Assembly (NCBI GenBank): GCA_022925895.1
Contig: JAKSYS010000091.1
Location: 1-64,000 of the forward strand
Direction of reading: 5' to 3'
DNA from: Fragilaria crotonensis
Taxonomy: Eukaryota > Bacillariophyta > Fragilariophyceae > Fragilariales > Fragilariaceae
DNA length: 64,000 nt
The notes under the pieces were generated by a model. The model had not been told where the DNA came from. It ran no database searches and saw only the letters and a program-made list of their open reading frames with translations. The position numbers and the translations under genes were made by a program. Shown here piece by piece: positions 10,301 through 20,322 of the stretch. Positions within the stretch are counted from its first letter, which is position 1, and each line of letters begins with the position of its first letter.

Positions 10301-11430
10301 AGTATTACGCATACTGTTTGCTGTACGTGGACGACATTCTTGTTGTTCACCATAATGGAGTTCGGGCTCTAAATGAAATCGATCATTTCTTTAAGACAAA
10401 ACCCGGCTCGATACGTGACCCTGAATACTATTTAGGGGCTAAGCTGCGTACGACAACGTTGCCAAATGGGGTACGTTGCTGGGCAATGAGCTCAAGCAAG
10501 TACATCCAGGCTGCGGTACGCAATGTCAAGGAGTTTCACGACACGAACTTCCCGTCTCGACATTGGTCGAAGCGTGCAAAGGGACCGTTCCCTCTAAGTT
10601 ATGCCCCAGAACTCGATGTTAGCCCAGTGTTGGGTGACGGTCATGCATCGTTCTATCAGACTCAAATCGGAGTTCTACGATGGTGCGTGGAGTTGGGGCG
10701 CGTCGATATCATCACTGAGGTTTCGGAGCTCGCGTCATACTTGACTCAACCTCGTGAGGGACACTTGGACGCAGTGTTCCACATCTTTAACTATCTGGAC
10801 AAGAAGCATAATGCGAGAATTGTCTTTGATCCGACTTATCCGGTCGTCGACATGTCCTCGTTTAAGGAATGCGACTGGCGACAATACTACGGAAACGTTA
10901 AGGAGGCGATACCGCCTAATGCGCCGGAGCCACGTGGGAAAGAGGTTGATCTCCGACTCTTCGTGGACTCTGATCATGCTGGTGACCAACGGACGCGACG
11001 GTCGCGAACAGGATTCATTATTTACATGAATATGTCACCCATTACGTGGTTCTCAAAGAAGCAGTCTACGATTGAGACCAGCGTTTTTGGTGCTGAATTC
11101 GTGGCAATGAAACAAGGCATGGAAACGCTCCGAGGGCTTCGCTATAAGCTTCGGATGATGGGAGTGCATCTCTCTGGCCCCTCATTCATATACGGGGACA
11201 ATATGTCTGTGATTCACAATACTCAGCGACCAGAATCCACATTAAAGAAGAAGTCGAACTCGGTGTGTTATCACGCGGTTCGCGAAGCGGTTGCGATGGG
11301 TGAATGCCTGACTGGGCACGTATCATCTCACGACAATCCTGCAGATATTTGTACAAAGATCATTCCCGGTGGTCAGAAGCGTGACCATCTTGTGGGCCTG
11401 ATTTTATACGACCTTGTAGATCATCGTTGA
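7319..11430 (+). pseudogene. Copia pol: protease, integrase, reverse transcriptase, RNase H (frameshifted)
   Basis: The frame continues directly from gag past a single TGA. The protease motif DSHADQCAVG begins near 7400. The integrase core includes MDGAREQTMG and a WSNAAEAAIRELK segment. The reverse transcriptase shows ENAYLTAPV, ALYGLKSAGA and YVDDILVV (near 10325). RNase H has DSDHAGD and a GDNMS motif. Reading frame changes are needed at about 8410, 8685, 9080, 9228, 9394 and 9484, mostly single-base losses and often in short homopolymers. From about 9490 to 11430 the frame is clean. As written the polyprotein cannot be translated as one piece, so this copy is either inactivated or carries sequencing errors. 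Confidence 0.88.
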
Positions 11431-11582
11431 TAACCCCCTCACTGAGGTTCGAAGGGTTCCATGGGTTACCTTGTTCGTCATTGATGCTGACGACTAAATA
11501 TCACTTTGATCGGCTACCACCCGCCGAAGGTTACGACGACCTAATAGACTCGCTTGCTTTAGTCTCATTAGTTCGAGGGGAC

Positions 11583-11727
11583 TGATTCAAGATGCGCAGA
11601 GTACGGGATACGACGGTACGGTATGCGCATACATGGATGAAAGCTTACTTATCGATCTATCCCATGATTATACGTTACTAGCATATCGTTGCACCGTTAC
11701 CGCTCTTAGTACGCCCAACTTAACTCA
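11583..11727 (+). repeat. Right LTR of copia element
   Basis: 145 bp, preceded by a purine-rich tract and identical by eye to the left LTR. It is followed by ACCAGGTACTAGTACC, the continuation of the palindromic target site. Confidence 0.93.
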
Positions 11728-12029
11728 ACCAGGTACTAGTACCAGTACCTGATGCAAGTAAGGTCCGAGGCCTGAGGCATGAGGTACCTACAGCTGTATG
11801 CAGTATGTATACAGAGTCCAAGTACGCGTATGATACGTGTACCGTGGTACTACCTGGTACTAGTATCAGGAACTTGTATGCATACCTTCTGCATGACATG
11901 TATGCATATATATGAAATGTTCTGTTGTGTGCGTGTGTACCGCGCTGTCCACACTGTCCACGTACCTGGCCGTCGAGCGGAGGTTTCTTCGATTTTTGCT
12001 TTCTGCACCTTTTCTGGTGTGAGACCGAG
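11728..12029. other. GTAC-rich intergenic spacer
   Basis: No gene seen. It contains many GTAC/CTAG palindromes (for example GGTACTAGTACC at 11732-11743) and ATGCATAT-type motifs. Confidence 0.5.
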
Positions 12030-12057
12030 CCTTGCGGGAAACAAAACTTGCTTCCAC
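12030..12057 (+). repeat. Left inverted end of Harbinger-like element
   Basis: About 20 of 22 bases match the reverse complement of the right end. A further ACTTGC motif at 12061-12069 and a TTTTGTGGAAACCC segment at 12085-12100 resemble subterminal sequence of the right end. Confidence 0.65.
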
Positions 12058-12261
12058 ATAACTTGCATCGACTTTTGTTGTAGGTTTTGTGGAAACCCTT
12101 CCTTGCGTTTTTTAACCGAAACAAATCTTACCATCTTATCTAAATTATCAACGCATGTATATCCTTTATTCTTTTCAGTAGAATATCGTAAGAGCACTAC
12201 GAGCAGTGCGCAAAATGACCCTTGGAGTTTGGCATCATTTTGTTATTTACTTCATTGCACC

Positions 12262-14094
12262 ATGTCGGAGCCACCTCCATCATTGCCACATACGGGGAAA
12301 ACGAAGAAGGCGAGTCGTACAGGTGGGACAAATGTCAGCAAGAAGCTCCTGATGGAGTTTCAATCTCTCATCGCTTTTGCCTGTTATGATTCGCCTTCGA
12401 TTGCGGGTGGCGGTGTTGCCATGACTGAACCTGTAATGGAAAAGCTCATGATGAAGCTTTGCTTTGGAGACAACGATGACGACGATATTGTCTGTTATGC
12501 AGATCAATTTCTTCTCGGACTGAACAAGTTCAAAGGATTGTATGCATCTGGGCCTGGTGGCAGGTCTCCTTCTGCAGTCGACCTCGGCGCCACTTTGGAG
12601 GCCACTCTCACAGTTCCTCCAAATTTACACCGACAAGGAAATATCCACATTTTTGTGGGAGATACCTCAATTGAGAAGAGGCTGCTTTACCAGAAGTCAC
12701 TCACCAATGAATCCCCAATTACTGGGAGGACAATGGTTCGACTCGCAAAGGAAGTGCTGACGAATTGTAAAAAGATGCAAGCACTCGTGTTGTCGAGTCA
12801 ATCGCCATACAAAGACTTTGCATCGTTCCCATCCGGAACAAATTATGATGACTATCTTAATTGGTGTCTTGGTGCCATGTTCCGTGAGGAGGCAACAGCT
12901 GTAGGTAAGTCACATGGGCGGTTATTTGTTTTAAAAGCATTGCTGCGGCACATGTGAAGACTAATCACGTCTCATGCCGAAACCGGTAGTAACAGAAAAA
13001 ATAACAACATTGAACAAAGGGAATCTACATCAACGTCTACGGATAGCGCAATCCTACAAGGTGCTGATGAATCTGACGTCACAGCACCGGTCCCTCACAA
13101 TTACTTTTTCAAGGGATTTCTCGCATGGTCTCTTTGGGGTCACCTACCGATCCAAGACGGTGCGATGATGAAGTCCTCGCTGTTTACGGAAGCAAAAACT
13201 GACACAGCATTTGGAAGAAATATCAATTCGCGCAGAGCAATGAAATCAGGAGGAATGAAGAAACCTTGTGAAGTTTTGGAAACGTCAGTGTTGCGTTCTC
13301 GTTCTGGAAGGAAGCGACAGGTTTCAGAATCTAGCGGACTCGCATCTCCATCTCCAACGGAAGACACCGCCGATGAGAAAAGCTTTTTATTTATGACGCA
13401 CACAATGGAGTTGTTTCAGTACGAGTTTTTGGAAAAAGAACTTCAGAAACAGAGAAGCATCGAGATTCGTATGGTGAGGGATGAGATTGCCTCACTGACT
13501 CGGAAAAGTGACAGGTTGCATTCCGATTACTGTCGACTGAAGGAAGGACGAGCAGCCAATGAGGTGAAACAAATTATGGATGAGCACGAACGACGTATTT
13601 TGCTGCTTGAGACAAATTTGAAGAAAATACAAGAAGAGGAGATTGAAAGACGAAATGCGATGCTCAGACAGCACCAACGCAAACTTGATGATAACAACAA
13701 TATGGAGCGTCACAACAAACGAGTGAAAGTTGATGACAAGCATCCCAACATTGAAGAGGAGAATGATTTTTCTACGGAACCTCCGATGTCTGTTGTTGTT
13801 GCATTTCAGCCACCGACGACAGCGGTAGCACAGTCACGTGTGGAGACTCCTCCAACAACACAACGATTGGACCTGGTCTGCGTGGAATGCTCCGTCAACA
13901 CTACTCACAAGTGCCACAAATGCAAGCAATACGTCTGCACCATTTGTTGCTCGGAGAAGAGGAAATTGGAAATGTCATGGTGGTGTCAAGAATGTTTTGA
14001 CGCCGAAAGCGTCAACAAGCAAGAAAAGATTCGCGCCGGATGTTACGAAGAATCCGACGACGAAGATTACGGCGGTTCTACTGCAATTCTTTGA
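12262..14094 (+). CDS. Harbinger-associated second protein with coiled coil and Cys/His zinc motif
   Basis: Exon 1 is 12262-12904 and ends at a strong GTAAGT donor. Exon 2 most likely starts at 13061 (acceptor CTACAAG). The intron length of 156 bp keeps the frame and skips an in-frame TGA at 12955, giving about 558 residues. The N-terminal part is an unrecognised globular domain. Residues ~300-400 contain a coiled coil rich in Glu/Arg. Near the C-terminus is a treble-clef-like pattern with C-x2-C, H-x-C-x2-C, C-x2-C and a final C-x2-C. Harbinger elements commonly carry a partner protein needed for nuclear import or DNA binding. A Myb/SANT domain, typical of that partner, was not recognised here, so the assignment rests on position inside the element. 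A CACAG acceptor at 13087 is an alternative. Confidence 0.65.
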
Positions 14095-14148
14095 TGAAGT
14101 TGAACTAATTATAATTAGGAAGATGTCGTTCTGGTCTTAACTACTTTT

Positions 14149-15885
14149 TTACTTGTCAATCACTGTCCTTGGAACATGACGAGGGCGCGATGCAAGTCTT
14201 GTCGGCCATACAACCTTGTTGTTTTGGAAGGAAACATCAAAATGCTCAATAAGCATTGATCGAAGTACCTTCAATGAAATCTCATTTACTGCAGTCCCGT
14301 CTCCAACGACACCGCTAGATTGCACATCGTTTTCAATATTTTCGTCGCAATTGTCGCCATCATTCATATCCTCTTGTTCATGCTGGTATCCGCACGAGCT
14401 CCCGTCGTATGTACAGGCTCGTAATACTTCATTTGGGTTAATCAGCCTACGGATAGAATCAGGAAGATCACTTTCATCAAATTCGCCATCGTCCAACTCC
14501 CATTGCGATGGCACTCCATTGTTCCACCCAACACTTAGTCCATCAACGTCAAGTAGCATGTTGTGAAGCGCACAACACGTCATCCAAATGTTGTCGGCAA
14601 TTTCAGTATTGTGCATTCTTATACCTGTTTTTAGGACTCTCCACCGACCCTTCAGAATTCCGAAGGTGCACTCGACGTCCTTTCGCAAAGACTCCAACCA
14701 TTGTGAAAATCTGATCTCAGCTCGATTCATCGAATTCTTGAGAGGCGGCACTGTACTTGACCAATTAAGGTAACCGTTGTCAACAATGACGTATGCACCT
14801 TTCATAGCGACGTCTCTTCCATCTTTAGTTGACAAGACAAACGACATGGAGGAGTTGAACTCACCATCTCTGAGTTGATTCATAAAAGAGTCAAAGCGTA
14901 CAAGCGTTTTGTCATTCCACCGACCTGGGTGCCCTGCTGTAGTGTGCAAGATCTTGCGACGGTGATTAACTGTCAAATTATAGGTACGAGTGGTAGTCGA
15001 CATTTTGTATCCAAGATGAGCCTGCCTCAAGCCATATGAAACCTTCTCCAGTGGAACGTGTGTTGCATCGGTACTTCCAATGCAACCCGGGAAACCAGCG
15101 CTCCGATACTCCGACTCACAGTCTCGTAATTCTTCCAAAGTTGATGGCGCCGACACGTACTTTCGGTAGAGTTTCGTGGCTCCAAACTCCACGAACTTGT
15201 GAAAGAAAACCCGTTGGACGTCCTTGTTAATAAATGTCGACTCCTCAATGTCATCGAATGTCCAACCCCTACCAAGATAGCGCAAACAGCCCAACACTAA
15301 GAGCTCTATAGGACTAACTTTCCTTGTTGAGACTCCAGACTCTCTCCATCGGAAAAAGCAATCATTCGGGTCATCTTTTTCATCGTTGACCATCTGAAGC
15401 AACTTGAGATATGATTCATACGGCAATCGAAATCGCCTTCTGAATGTCTTGGACCACTGAGCATTCTCAGGTTTTGGATCTTGAATGTATAGAATCCACC
15501 AAAGACTAACTCTTGGTGTGACTGAGCGAAGAACCCCTGTTGCTGGATCCATAAAGAATTTTGGATGGCGGATTCGAGCTCGCTTCACGGAGGGCTTAAG
15601 TATATGTCGACGAACAGCCTTTGCCTTTCTCCTCCTTCTGGAGTATTCAAACAACTGCACCAGCAACGTGAGAAAGCGAACATTTCTCTTGAAGACAGCC
15701 TCCTCCTCCTCTCGCTCGATGTATTCTTCATACTGAGTGAGATTGAAAGAACCTTCTTCATTGTAACAGTCAGATTCGTCAATTGGGCGTGGATCGCTTG
15801 GTCCCAAATCTCTGCTTGTTTTAAAAATGACCTGATTCACCGCACTAATCATCTTCTTCAGTGATTCAGTGAATCTCCTGCTCAT
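14149..15885 (-). CDS. PIF/Harbinger-type transposase (DDE_4 family)
   Basis: Uninterrupted 578-residue protein. The catalytic triad is visible: Asp in IGSTDATHVPLEK, Asp in YVIVDNGYLNW and Glu in RKDVECTFGILKGRW. The spacing and the GILKGRW and CCALHNMLLD motifs are those of the DDE_4 (Harbinger/PIF) superfamily. It cuts and moves the element by recognising the inverted ends. The N-terminal ~100 residues are basic. It is convergent with the other element gene, and the two stop codons are only about 50 bp apart. A long acidic tail (MNDGDNCDENIEND region) follows the catalytic domain. No disabling mutation was seen. Confidence 0.93.
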   Translation of the reverse strand: MSRRFTESLKKMISAVNQVIFKTSRDLGPSDPRPIDESDCYNEEGSFNLTQYEEYIEREEEEAVFKRNVRFLTLLVQLFEYSRRRRKAKAVRRHILKPSVKRARIRHPKFFMDPATGVLRSVTPRVSLWWILYIQDPKPENAQWSKTFRRRFRLPYESYLKLLQMVNDEKDDPNDCFFRWRESGVSTRKVSPIELLVLGCLRYLGRGWTFDDIEESTFINKDVQRVFFHKFVEFGATKLYRKYVSAPSTLEELRDCESEYRSAGFPGCIGSTDATHVPLEKVSYGLRQAHLGYKMSTTTRTYNLTVNHRRKILHTTAGHPGRWNDKTLVRFDSFMNQLRDGEFNSSMSFVLSTKDGRDVAMKGAYVIVDNGYLNWSSTVPPLKNSMNRAEIRFSQWLESLRKDVECTFGILKGRWRVLKTGIRMHNTEIADNIWMTCCALHNMLLDVDGLSVGWNNGVPSQWELDDGEFDESDLPDSIRRLINPNEVLRACTYDGSSCGYQHEQEDMNDGDNCDENIENDVQSSGVVGDGTAVNEISLKVLRSMLIEHFDVSFQNNKVVWPTRLASRPRHVPRTVIDK

Positions 15886-15995
15886 CTTGATATGTAAGAT
15901 GAATCAGAAGTCACCAAATGTCGCTTGCGCGCAAGAAAGATAGGTGATAGCCCTATACGTCAAGGTGTTGGCAGCAACAATGCGTCGTTTCGATG

Positions 15996-16194
15996 AGATG
16001 ATATCTTTTTTGCAAGTTTTGTTGAAACCCGGACCCCACACAACTTGCAGCAAGTTGTGTGGAAATCGAGGAAGTAACCCGGTGCCTCAAAACTTGCAGC
16101 AATTTTTGTGGATCAGTTTTCTCACATAAGGACTGGAAAAAACGAAACTTGCTGCAAGTCTTGTTTTGGGGTGCAAGTTTTGTTTACCGTAAGG
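15996..16194. repeat. Right inverted end and subterminal repeats of Harbinger-like element
   Basis: Copies of an ACTTGCWGCAAGT-type palindrome or its half occur near 16012, 16041-16056, 16091-16103, 16146-16158 and 16173-16178, several followed by TTGTGTGG or TTTTGTGG. The terminal 28 bp is inverted relative to 12030-12057. Clustered subterminal motifs are typical transposase-binding sites. That function is inferred. Confidence 0.6.
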
Positions 16195-16278
16195 ATCGGC
16201 CTGACGTGCCACTGGACACAAAATTCTGTTCGATTCGATGCTACACCACTGGTCGGAAGCATTGAGTATATCGACACC

Positions 16279-18130
16279 ATGCACAACTTGATGAAGCCAA
16301 CCGCAGGATTCCTAGTGTTTCTCTTGTGCATCATCAATGTCTCACGAGCATTCCAGTCGCTTGCGTCACCTAGGACGCGGTTGACTCTGGTTCCAATTCA
16401 AACCAGTTCCAATGTGGGACGTTGCTACAATGCTAGCAACGAGAGACGGCGTGGCGCCGACAACAGCCGTCTATTCTTGTCCACGGGTGGAGGCGAGTCC
16501 AATAAGGGAAAGCGAAATAATCCGTTCGGAGTGTTTCGCAAAGCTTTCAGCAAAATTAGCGTTTCACTCCGCAAGAGCTTCCGCTACGTTCTCGTCGTTG
16601 TCGCGACGTGCCAAGGCCATCATTTGCGTGCAGCTGCTTGTTGTTACCCTACTCTTTGGCGGATTCGCTCGCAATGCCAATGCCCGCAAAGCGTCGATTC
16701 CGGTTGAACTTCCCTTTTCTCAATTTATGGATATCATCGAAACGCAATCTGCTGCAAGAGCCGGTTCGGCGTCTGCCAAAGGAGATGAGTTGCACATTCT
16801 TGACCTCAAGATTGGATCGGATACCCTTGGCTTTCAGATAGCCCGGGGAGGCACGCCAGAGCAAATCAAGGCCTTGCGAGAGTACAAGGATGGGAAGAAT
16901 CCGAGTGTCCCTATTCCTTCTCGTGCTGCCTATACAAGAAAAGTATCTGCCTCTCCGGAACTAATTGACTATTTGCGTCGAAATCAAATACCCTTTCGCG
17001 CAGCAAGCATGTCCAATGCTTCTCTGATGGGGATGGCAGCAAGAGGTTTGCTTCTGACATTCTACCTCTTTTATATGCTTCGCATGATGAAAACCATGTC
17101 AGGTGGAAGCGAGAGCGGCCCAGGAAAATTGGCCAACTTGTCGGGACTTCCATTGGCTAGTTTCTCGGATGTTCAAGGGATTGATGGTGCCAAGTTTGAA
17201 GTAATGGAACTGGTGGATACCTTGCGATATCCCGACAAGTATGCTATTATGGGCGCCCGTGCACCCAAGGGGTTGCTCCTGGAAGGACCTCCTGGAACAG
17301 GAAAAACGCTTTTAGCTCGCGCCACTGCCGCTACAGCGGGAGTCCCTCTCCTCTATTGTTCAGGATCAGATTTCGTGGAAATGTTTGTCGGTCGCGGCGC
17401 TGCTCGGGTTCGAAAAACGTTTGAGAGGGCGAAAAAGTTGGCGCCTTGTTTGATTTTCATTGATGAGTTGGACGCATTGGGCAAGTCGCGGGAGACAGGG
17501 ATGATGGCAAACATGCGAGGCAACGACGAAGCCGAACAGACACTGAATCAGCTTCTGGCCTGCATGGATGGTTTAGACAGCAAGGGTTCCCAGATTTGCG
17601 TTATGGCAGCCACCAACCGACGAGAGGTATTGGACTCGGCCCTGCTGCGTCCTGGGCGCTTTGATCGTATTGTAAAACTCGAATTGCCGGACGCACAGGG
17701 TCGCGAAGCGATCCTAAGGGTCCATGCCAGTAAGCTCCCGGGATTCAAAGAATGCTCTGGTTTGGATGGAAAGTCCGGAATGTAAGGTCCCGTGTTTGAC
17801 ATCACCTTCAAAAAAATTGCAGTTTGTCACTTACCTTTTCCTCGTTGTTACAGGTTCGGTTCGGGAAACGCAGTGGATCTGTCCACGATTGCCTTTGCTA
17901 CCAGTGGTTGTAGCGGTGCCGAACTCGAGGCCATTGTGAATGAGGCTGCCATTCGCGCTGTTCGTCGCGTATCGTCCGCTCTACGCGACCCAAATGTCGA
18001 TCCAGCGACAATTACCCCCAACGTTCGCGCCGAAGATTTTGAAGGCGCTGTGGCATCGTTTTTCTCAAGTCGATCAAAACGAAACAGCGGCGGCATGGGG
18101 GATATACTGAATAGTGTGTGGAAGGCCTAA
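16279..18130 (+). CDS. Plastid FtsH-like AAA protein lacking the M41 protease domain
   Basis: Exon 1 is 16279-17781 and exon 2 is 17854-18130, with a 72-bp GTAAGG/CAG intron. The N-terminus has a signal peptide followed by SRAF, an ASAF-like plastid motif. A transmembrane helix, a lumenal-type domain ([13 protein letters not shown]) and a second helix ([14 protein letters not shown]) follow, as in FtsH. The AAA module is complete: Walker A GPPGTGKT, pore motif [14 protein letters not shown], Walker [11 protein letters not shown], and RPGRFDR of the SRH. The protein stops about 60 residues after the AAA lid, so the HEAGH zinc-protease domain of true FtsH is missing, not mutated. A related PI synthase gene begins 75 bp later, leaving no room for it. 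One frame change (one base too many) is needed at about 16565-16600. With it the protein has about 592 residues. It may act as an FtsHi-like ATPase partner in the plastid membrane. Confidence 0.85.
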
Positions 18131-18204
18131 AATGCATTTCTCTATCGGTAGTTCAAGTACTGCTGTGTCTTCGTCAAAATGTGAAGGATCGCAAGAATTG
18201 TCGT

Positions 18205-18861
18205 TCACGGCTTCTTTTTCGAAATTGTTTTGGCATCTTGGGCAGCCACTAAATAGCAAGCGGATGAAAGTTGGAAGATGTTGACAACTTGCTTCATGAC
18301 ACAACCAGGGAGTACAAGGTAAAAGAGGAGCGTGAATGCGGAATGTAACAAATTCAACTCCGAGTCCAGATAATGCAAAATGAAGGTGAAAATGTAGGTA
18401 AATTCGGCACCCACGCAGAGATAACCAAAGAATGCGTAGTATTGGTAATACCATTGTACAATAAAGTTTCGTCCCTGATTAGACTCTTTGCTCTTGTGAT
18501 GACCGCTTCCAATTGAGCTATACATTTGACACCAATGCGACGAGATATCTAGGACAATCAGTATCAGATACACCAGCCTCAAACTTTCCTGCCGAACACC
18601 CAAAACATACAAAAGGCCTAGAGTAGAGCATCTGTCCGTAATCATGTCCAATAGTCCTCCGAAAGTGCTCGTTTGGTTCAGCTTTCGGGCCACGATTCCA
18701 TCAAACAAATCACCCGCAAATGACGTGACATACAGGATGATTGCGATCGCCCAATATTCCTCGAAATTCAGCATCAGTATGAAACTTGTCAGCGTACACC
18801 AGACCCGAAAGTAACCGATGAGGTTCGGGACAAAGAGAAGAACATCCGTTGCCGTAGTCAT
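18205..18861 (-). CDS. PIS1: CDP-diacylglycerol-inositol 3-phosphatidyltransferase (PI synthase)
   Basis: 218-residue integral membrane enzyme that joins CDP-diacylglycerol and myo-inositol to make phosphatidylinositol at the ER. The CDP-alcohol phosphotransferase signature D-G-x2-A-R-x8-G-x3-D-x3-D is complete, beginning DGIVARKL and ending LLDMITD. The N-terminus has the PNLIGYFR motif typical of PI synthases, and the length fits that family. Several hydrophobic segments follow. The C-terminus ends KKKP, close to a di-lysine ER retrieval signal. I chose the ATG of MTTATD because the codon farther upstream is TTG. The gene is convergent with the FtsH-like gene. Confidence 0.92.
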   Translation of the reverse strand: MTTATDVLLFVPNLIGYFRVWCTLTSFILMLNFEEYWAIAIILYVTSFAGDLFDGIVARKLNQTSTFGGLLDMITDRCSTLGLLYVLGVRQESLRLVYLILIVLDISSHWCQMYSSIGSGHHKSKESNQGRNFIVQWYYQYYAFFGYLCVGAEFTYIFTFILHYLDSELNLLHSAFTLLFYLVLPGCVMKQVVNIFQLSSACYLVAAQDAKTISKKKP

Positions 18862-19408
18862 GCTGAGCAATCGATACTGCCGAGCAATTGATACGAAAGG
18901 CTATGGCAAACACGCAAAATGCTCAGACTTGTCGAGATTCGAGATTCGAGATCCTGGGCTGCCGTCGGTTTGTGCAGTACAAATACTCCAGGGCTCCAGG
19001 GTACTAGTACCGTATGCATACCTGGTACGGAGTACTCCGTACTGTTACAGTACAAGGAAGTGTTGCGTTGGATGTTGGGTGATACTCGGTGCTGTAGAAA
19101 GGAACGGTACAAGTAGTACCATTGGAGGCACTACACACTATACACGACTATGAATATGACACCAGGCGCTCACTCAAGCACTAAAGTACAAGCACTGGTA
19201 CCAGTACCTTGTACGCGAGTTGCTACTCCAGAACAACGACCAAAAATACGGCCTTGTGATCTTTGGTGATACTGTACCTGGTACAAGTACTAGTACCATG
19301 TTCTTACAGGTGTATGCATACACATGGTAACATACAAGTACCACCTGTCGTAGCTGCGTTGGGAAGAGATGTTAGCGGTCCTCGCAGAGAAGCGTTACGA
19401 TTTTGGCC
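18862..19408. other. GTAC-rich spacer between divergent genes
   Basis: No gene. Palindromic GTAC motifs are dense (GGTACTAGTACC at 19000-19011, CTGGTACCAGTACC near 19196, TACTAGTA near 19287), together with TATGCATA. The region separates the start codons of the PI synthase and the small coiled-coil gene, so it also holds their promoters. Confidence 0.5.
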
Positions 19409-19738
19409 ATGAATGAGGATGATGAGCCTCGCACCGCGCTTGTCGATGATCTCAAAAAGCTAGACCAAGAGTACCTCGAGTTATCCGTGCGAGAGGACTC
19501 TCTGATTACCGTATTGCGAAGGCTGCAGGAAGAAGAAACTGCGCTACGTCTTGCGCTCCAAGAAGCTGCTGAGACGGGCGCACAGCGGATGCAGCAGGCA
19601 CTTCGAGACAAAGACCAAGCCGCCATCGCGCGGCTAGAACAAGCACTAATGGAAAGCAGTAGTGAAGAAGAAGACGCCAAAGCCGCAGACGGGCAGTCTT
19701 TATACAGTTTTTCCAAGTTTTCGGCAGGAGGTACCTGA
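19409..19738 (+). CDS. Small coiled-coil protein, unknown function
   Basis: 109-residue single-exon frame starting MNEDDEPRTALVDDL. Residues ~10-85 are rich in Leu, Glu, Gln and Arg with heptad spacing, indicating a long helix or coiled coil, followed by an acidic SSSEEEDAK stretch. The short C-terminus SLYSFSKFSAGGT is less ordered. No family was recognised. Coding is supported by clean composition and a good ATG, but the gene is short and a further exon is possible. Confidence 0.55.
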   Translation: MNEDDEPRTALVDDLKKLDQEYLELSVREDSLITVLRRLQEEETALRLALQEAAETGAQRMQQALRDKDQAAIARLEQALMESSSEEEDAKAADGQSLYSFSKFSAGGT

Positions 19739-20241
19739 ACATTTCTGTCACGAAGGAGATTCACAAGAATCTAATGCTCACGGAAAGTACTGTAATCGGC
19801 AACTCCGCGGGAACGCATCTTGTGCCACTTTCTCAATCATTTGTACATGATGCATACATGACCTTATTCGCTTGACTTCTTCATTGGTATCTAGGCCATG
19901 ATTCAGGTTAAACACCGTCAAACATGCGCTGCTGAAAGGAACAGCTCGGCAAAGGTATGTCTCCACCCAATGGAAGAATGGAGCACCTATTGTCGGTGCA
20001 AGCTAAAGTTGGTTATTTCCGATTGGTTTTTCGCGAAGTATTCGTTCTATTCTAGTAGAGTATCTCGATGACTTTATGACATAGCTGTCGTGTCGCCCTC
20101 TCCTTAAATTGAAGATAAAGTTAGCATAGTACTTGCGTCTCACCAGTATATTCAAGAAGAAGAACAGCCACTGCCAGCCGTTCTGCCAATTTGAGAGACA
20201 TCGAAAGAAACAAGATTCGAAATTTAAAACAAAAGAAACTC
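19739..20241. other. Intergenic, no gene seen
   Basis: Only short frames without support. It lies between the small coiled-coil gene and the tRNA 3' end. Confidence 0.4.
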
Positions 20242-20322
20242 GACGACGGTGAGATTCGAACTCACGCGGGCAAAGCCCAATGGATTAGCAATCCATCGCC
20301 TTAACCACTCGGCCACGTCGTC
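20242..20322 (-). tRNA. tRNA-Ser (anticodon GCU)
   Basis: On the minus strand the 81 bases fold into a class II tRNA. The acceptor stem pairs GACGACG with CGTCGTC. The D-arm contains GGCCGAGTGGTTAAGGC. The anticodon stem ATGGA/TCCAT holds TTGCTAA with anticodon GCT, which reads AGC/AGU. A long variable arm (GGGCTTTGCCC) follows, and the T-arm has GTTCGAATC. There is no intron and no encoded CCA. Confidence 0.96.

Larger units (their letters stand above)
5109..11727 (+). mobile_element. Ty1/copia LTR retrotransposon (CoDi-like)
   Basis: The 6.6-kb element is bounded by direct 145-bp LTRs that start TG and end CA. The internal order is gag, protease, integrase, reverse transcriptase, RNase H, which defines copia. 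A possible primer-binding segment containing TATCAGA follows the left LTR, and a purine tract (GAGGGGAC) precedes the right LTR. ACCA lies directly outside both LTRs and may be the target duplication, although copia elements usually make 5 bp. Identical LTRs indicate a recent insertion. The integrase C-terminal region carries six apparent frameshifts. Confidence 0.93.
12030..16194. mobile_element. PIF/Harbinger-like DNA transposon, two convergent genes
   Basis: A 4.2-kb element with imperfect inverted ends: CCTTGCGGGAAACAAAACTT at the left, and CCTTACGGTAAACAAAACTT as reverse complement of the right end. It carries a DDE_4-type transposase and a second gene, the usual PIF/Harbinger arrangement. 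Subterminal copies of AACTTGCWGCAA-like sequence crowd the right end. Both genes are open, so this copy could be active. I could not find the 3-bp target duplication expected of Harbinger elements, so exact ends are uncertain. Confidence 0.75.

Noticed and set aside
12905-13060. Two separate genes at 12262-12957 and 13165-14094
   Set aside because: They are in the same frame, a strong GTAAGT donor precedes the TGA, the sequence upstream of 13165 is coding-like, and the intron length is a multiple of three, so one spliced gene is more likely.
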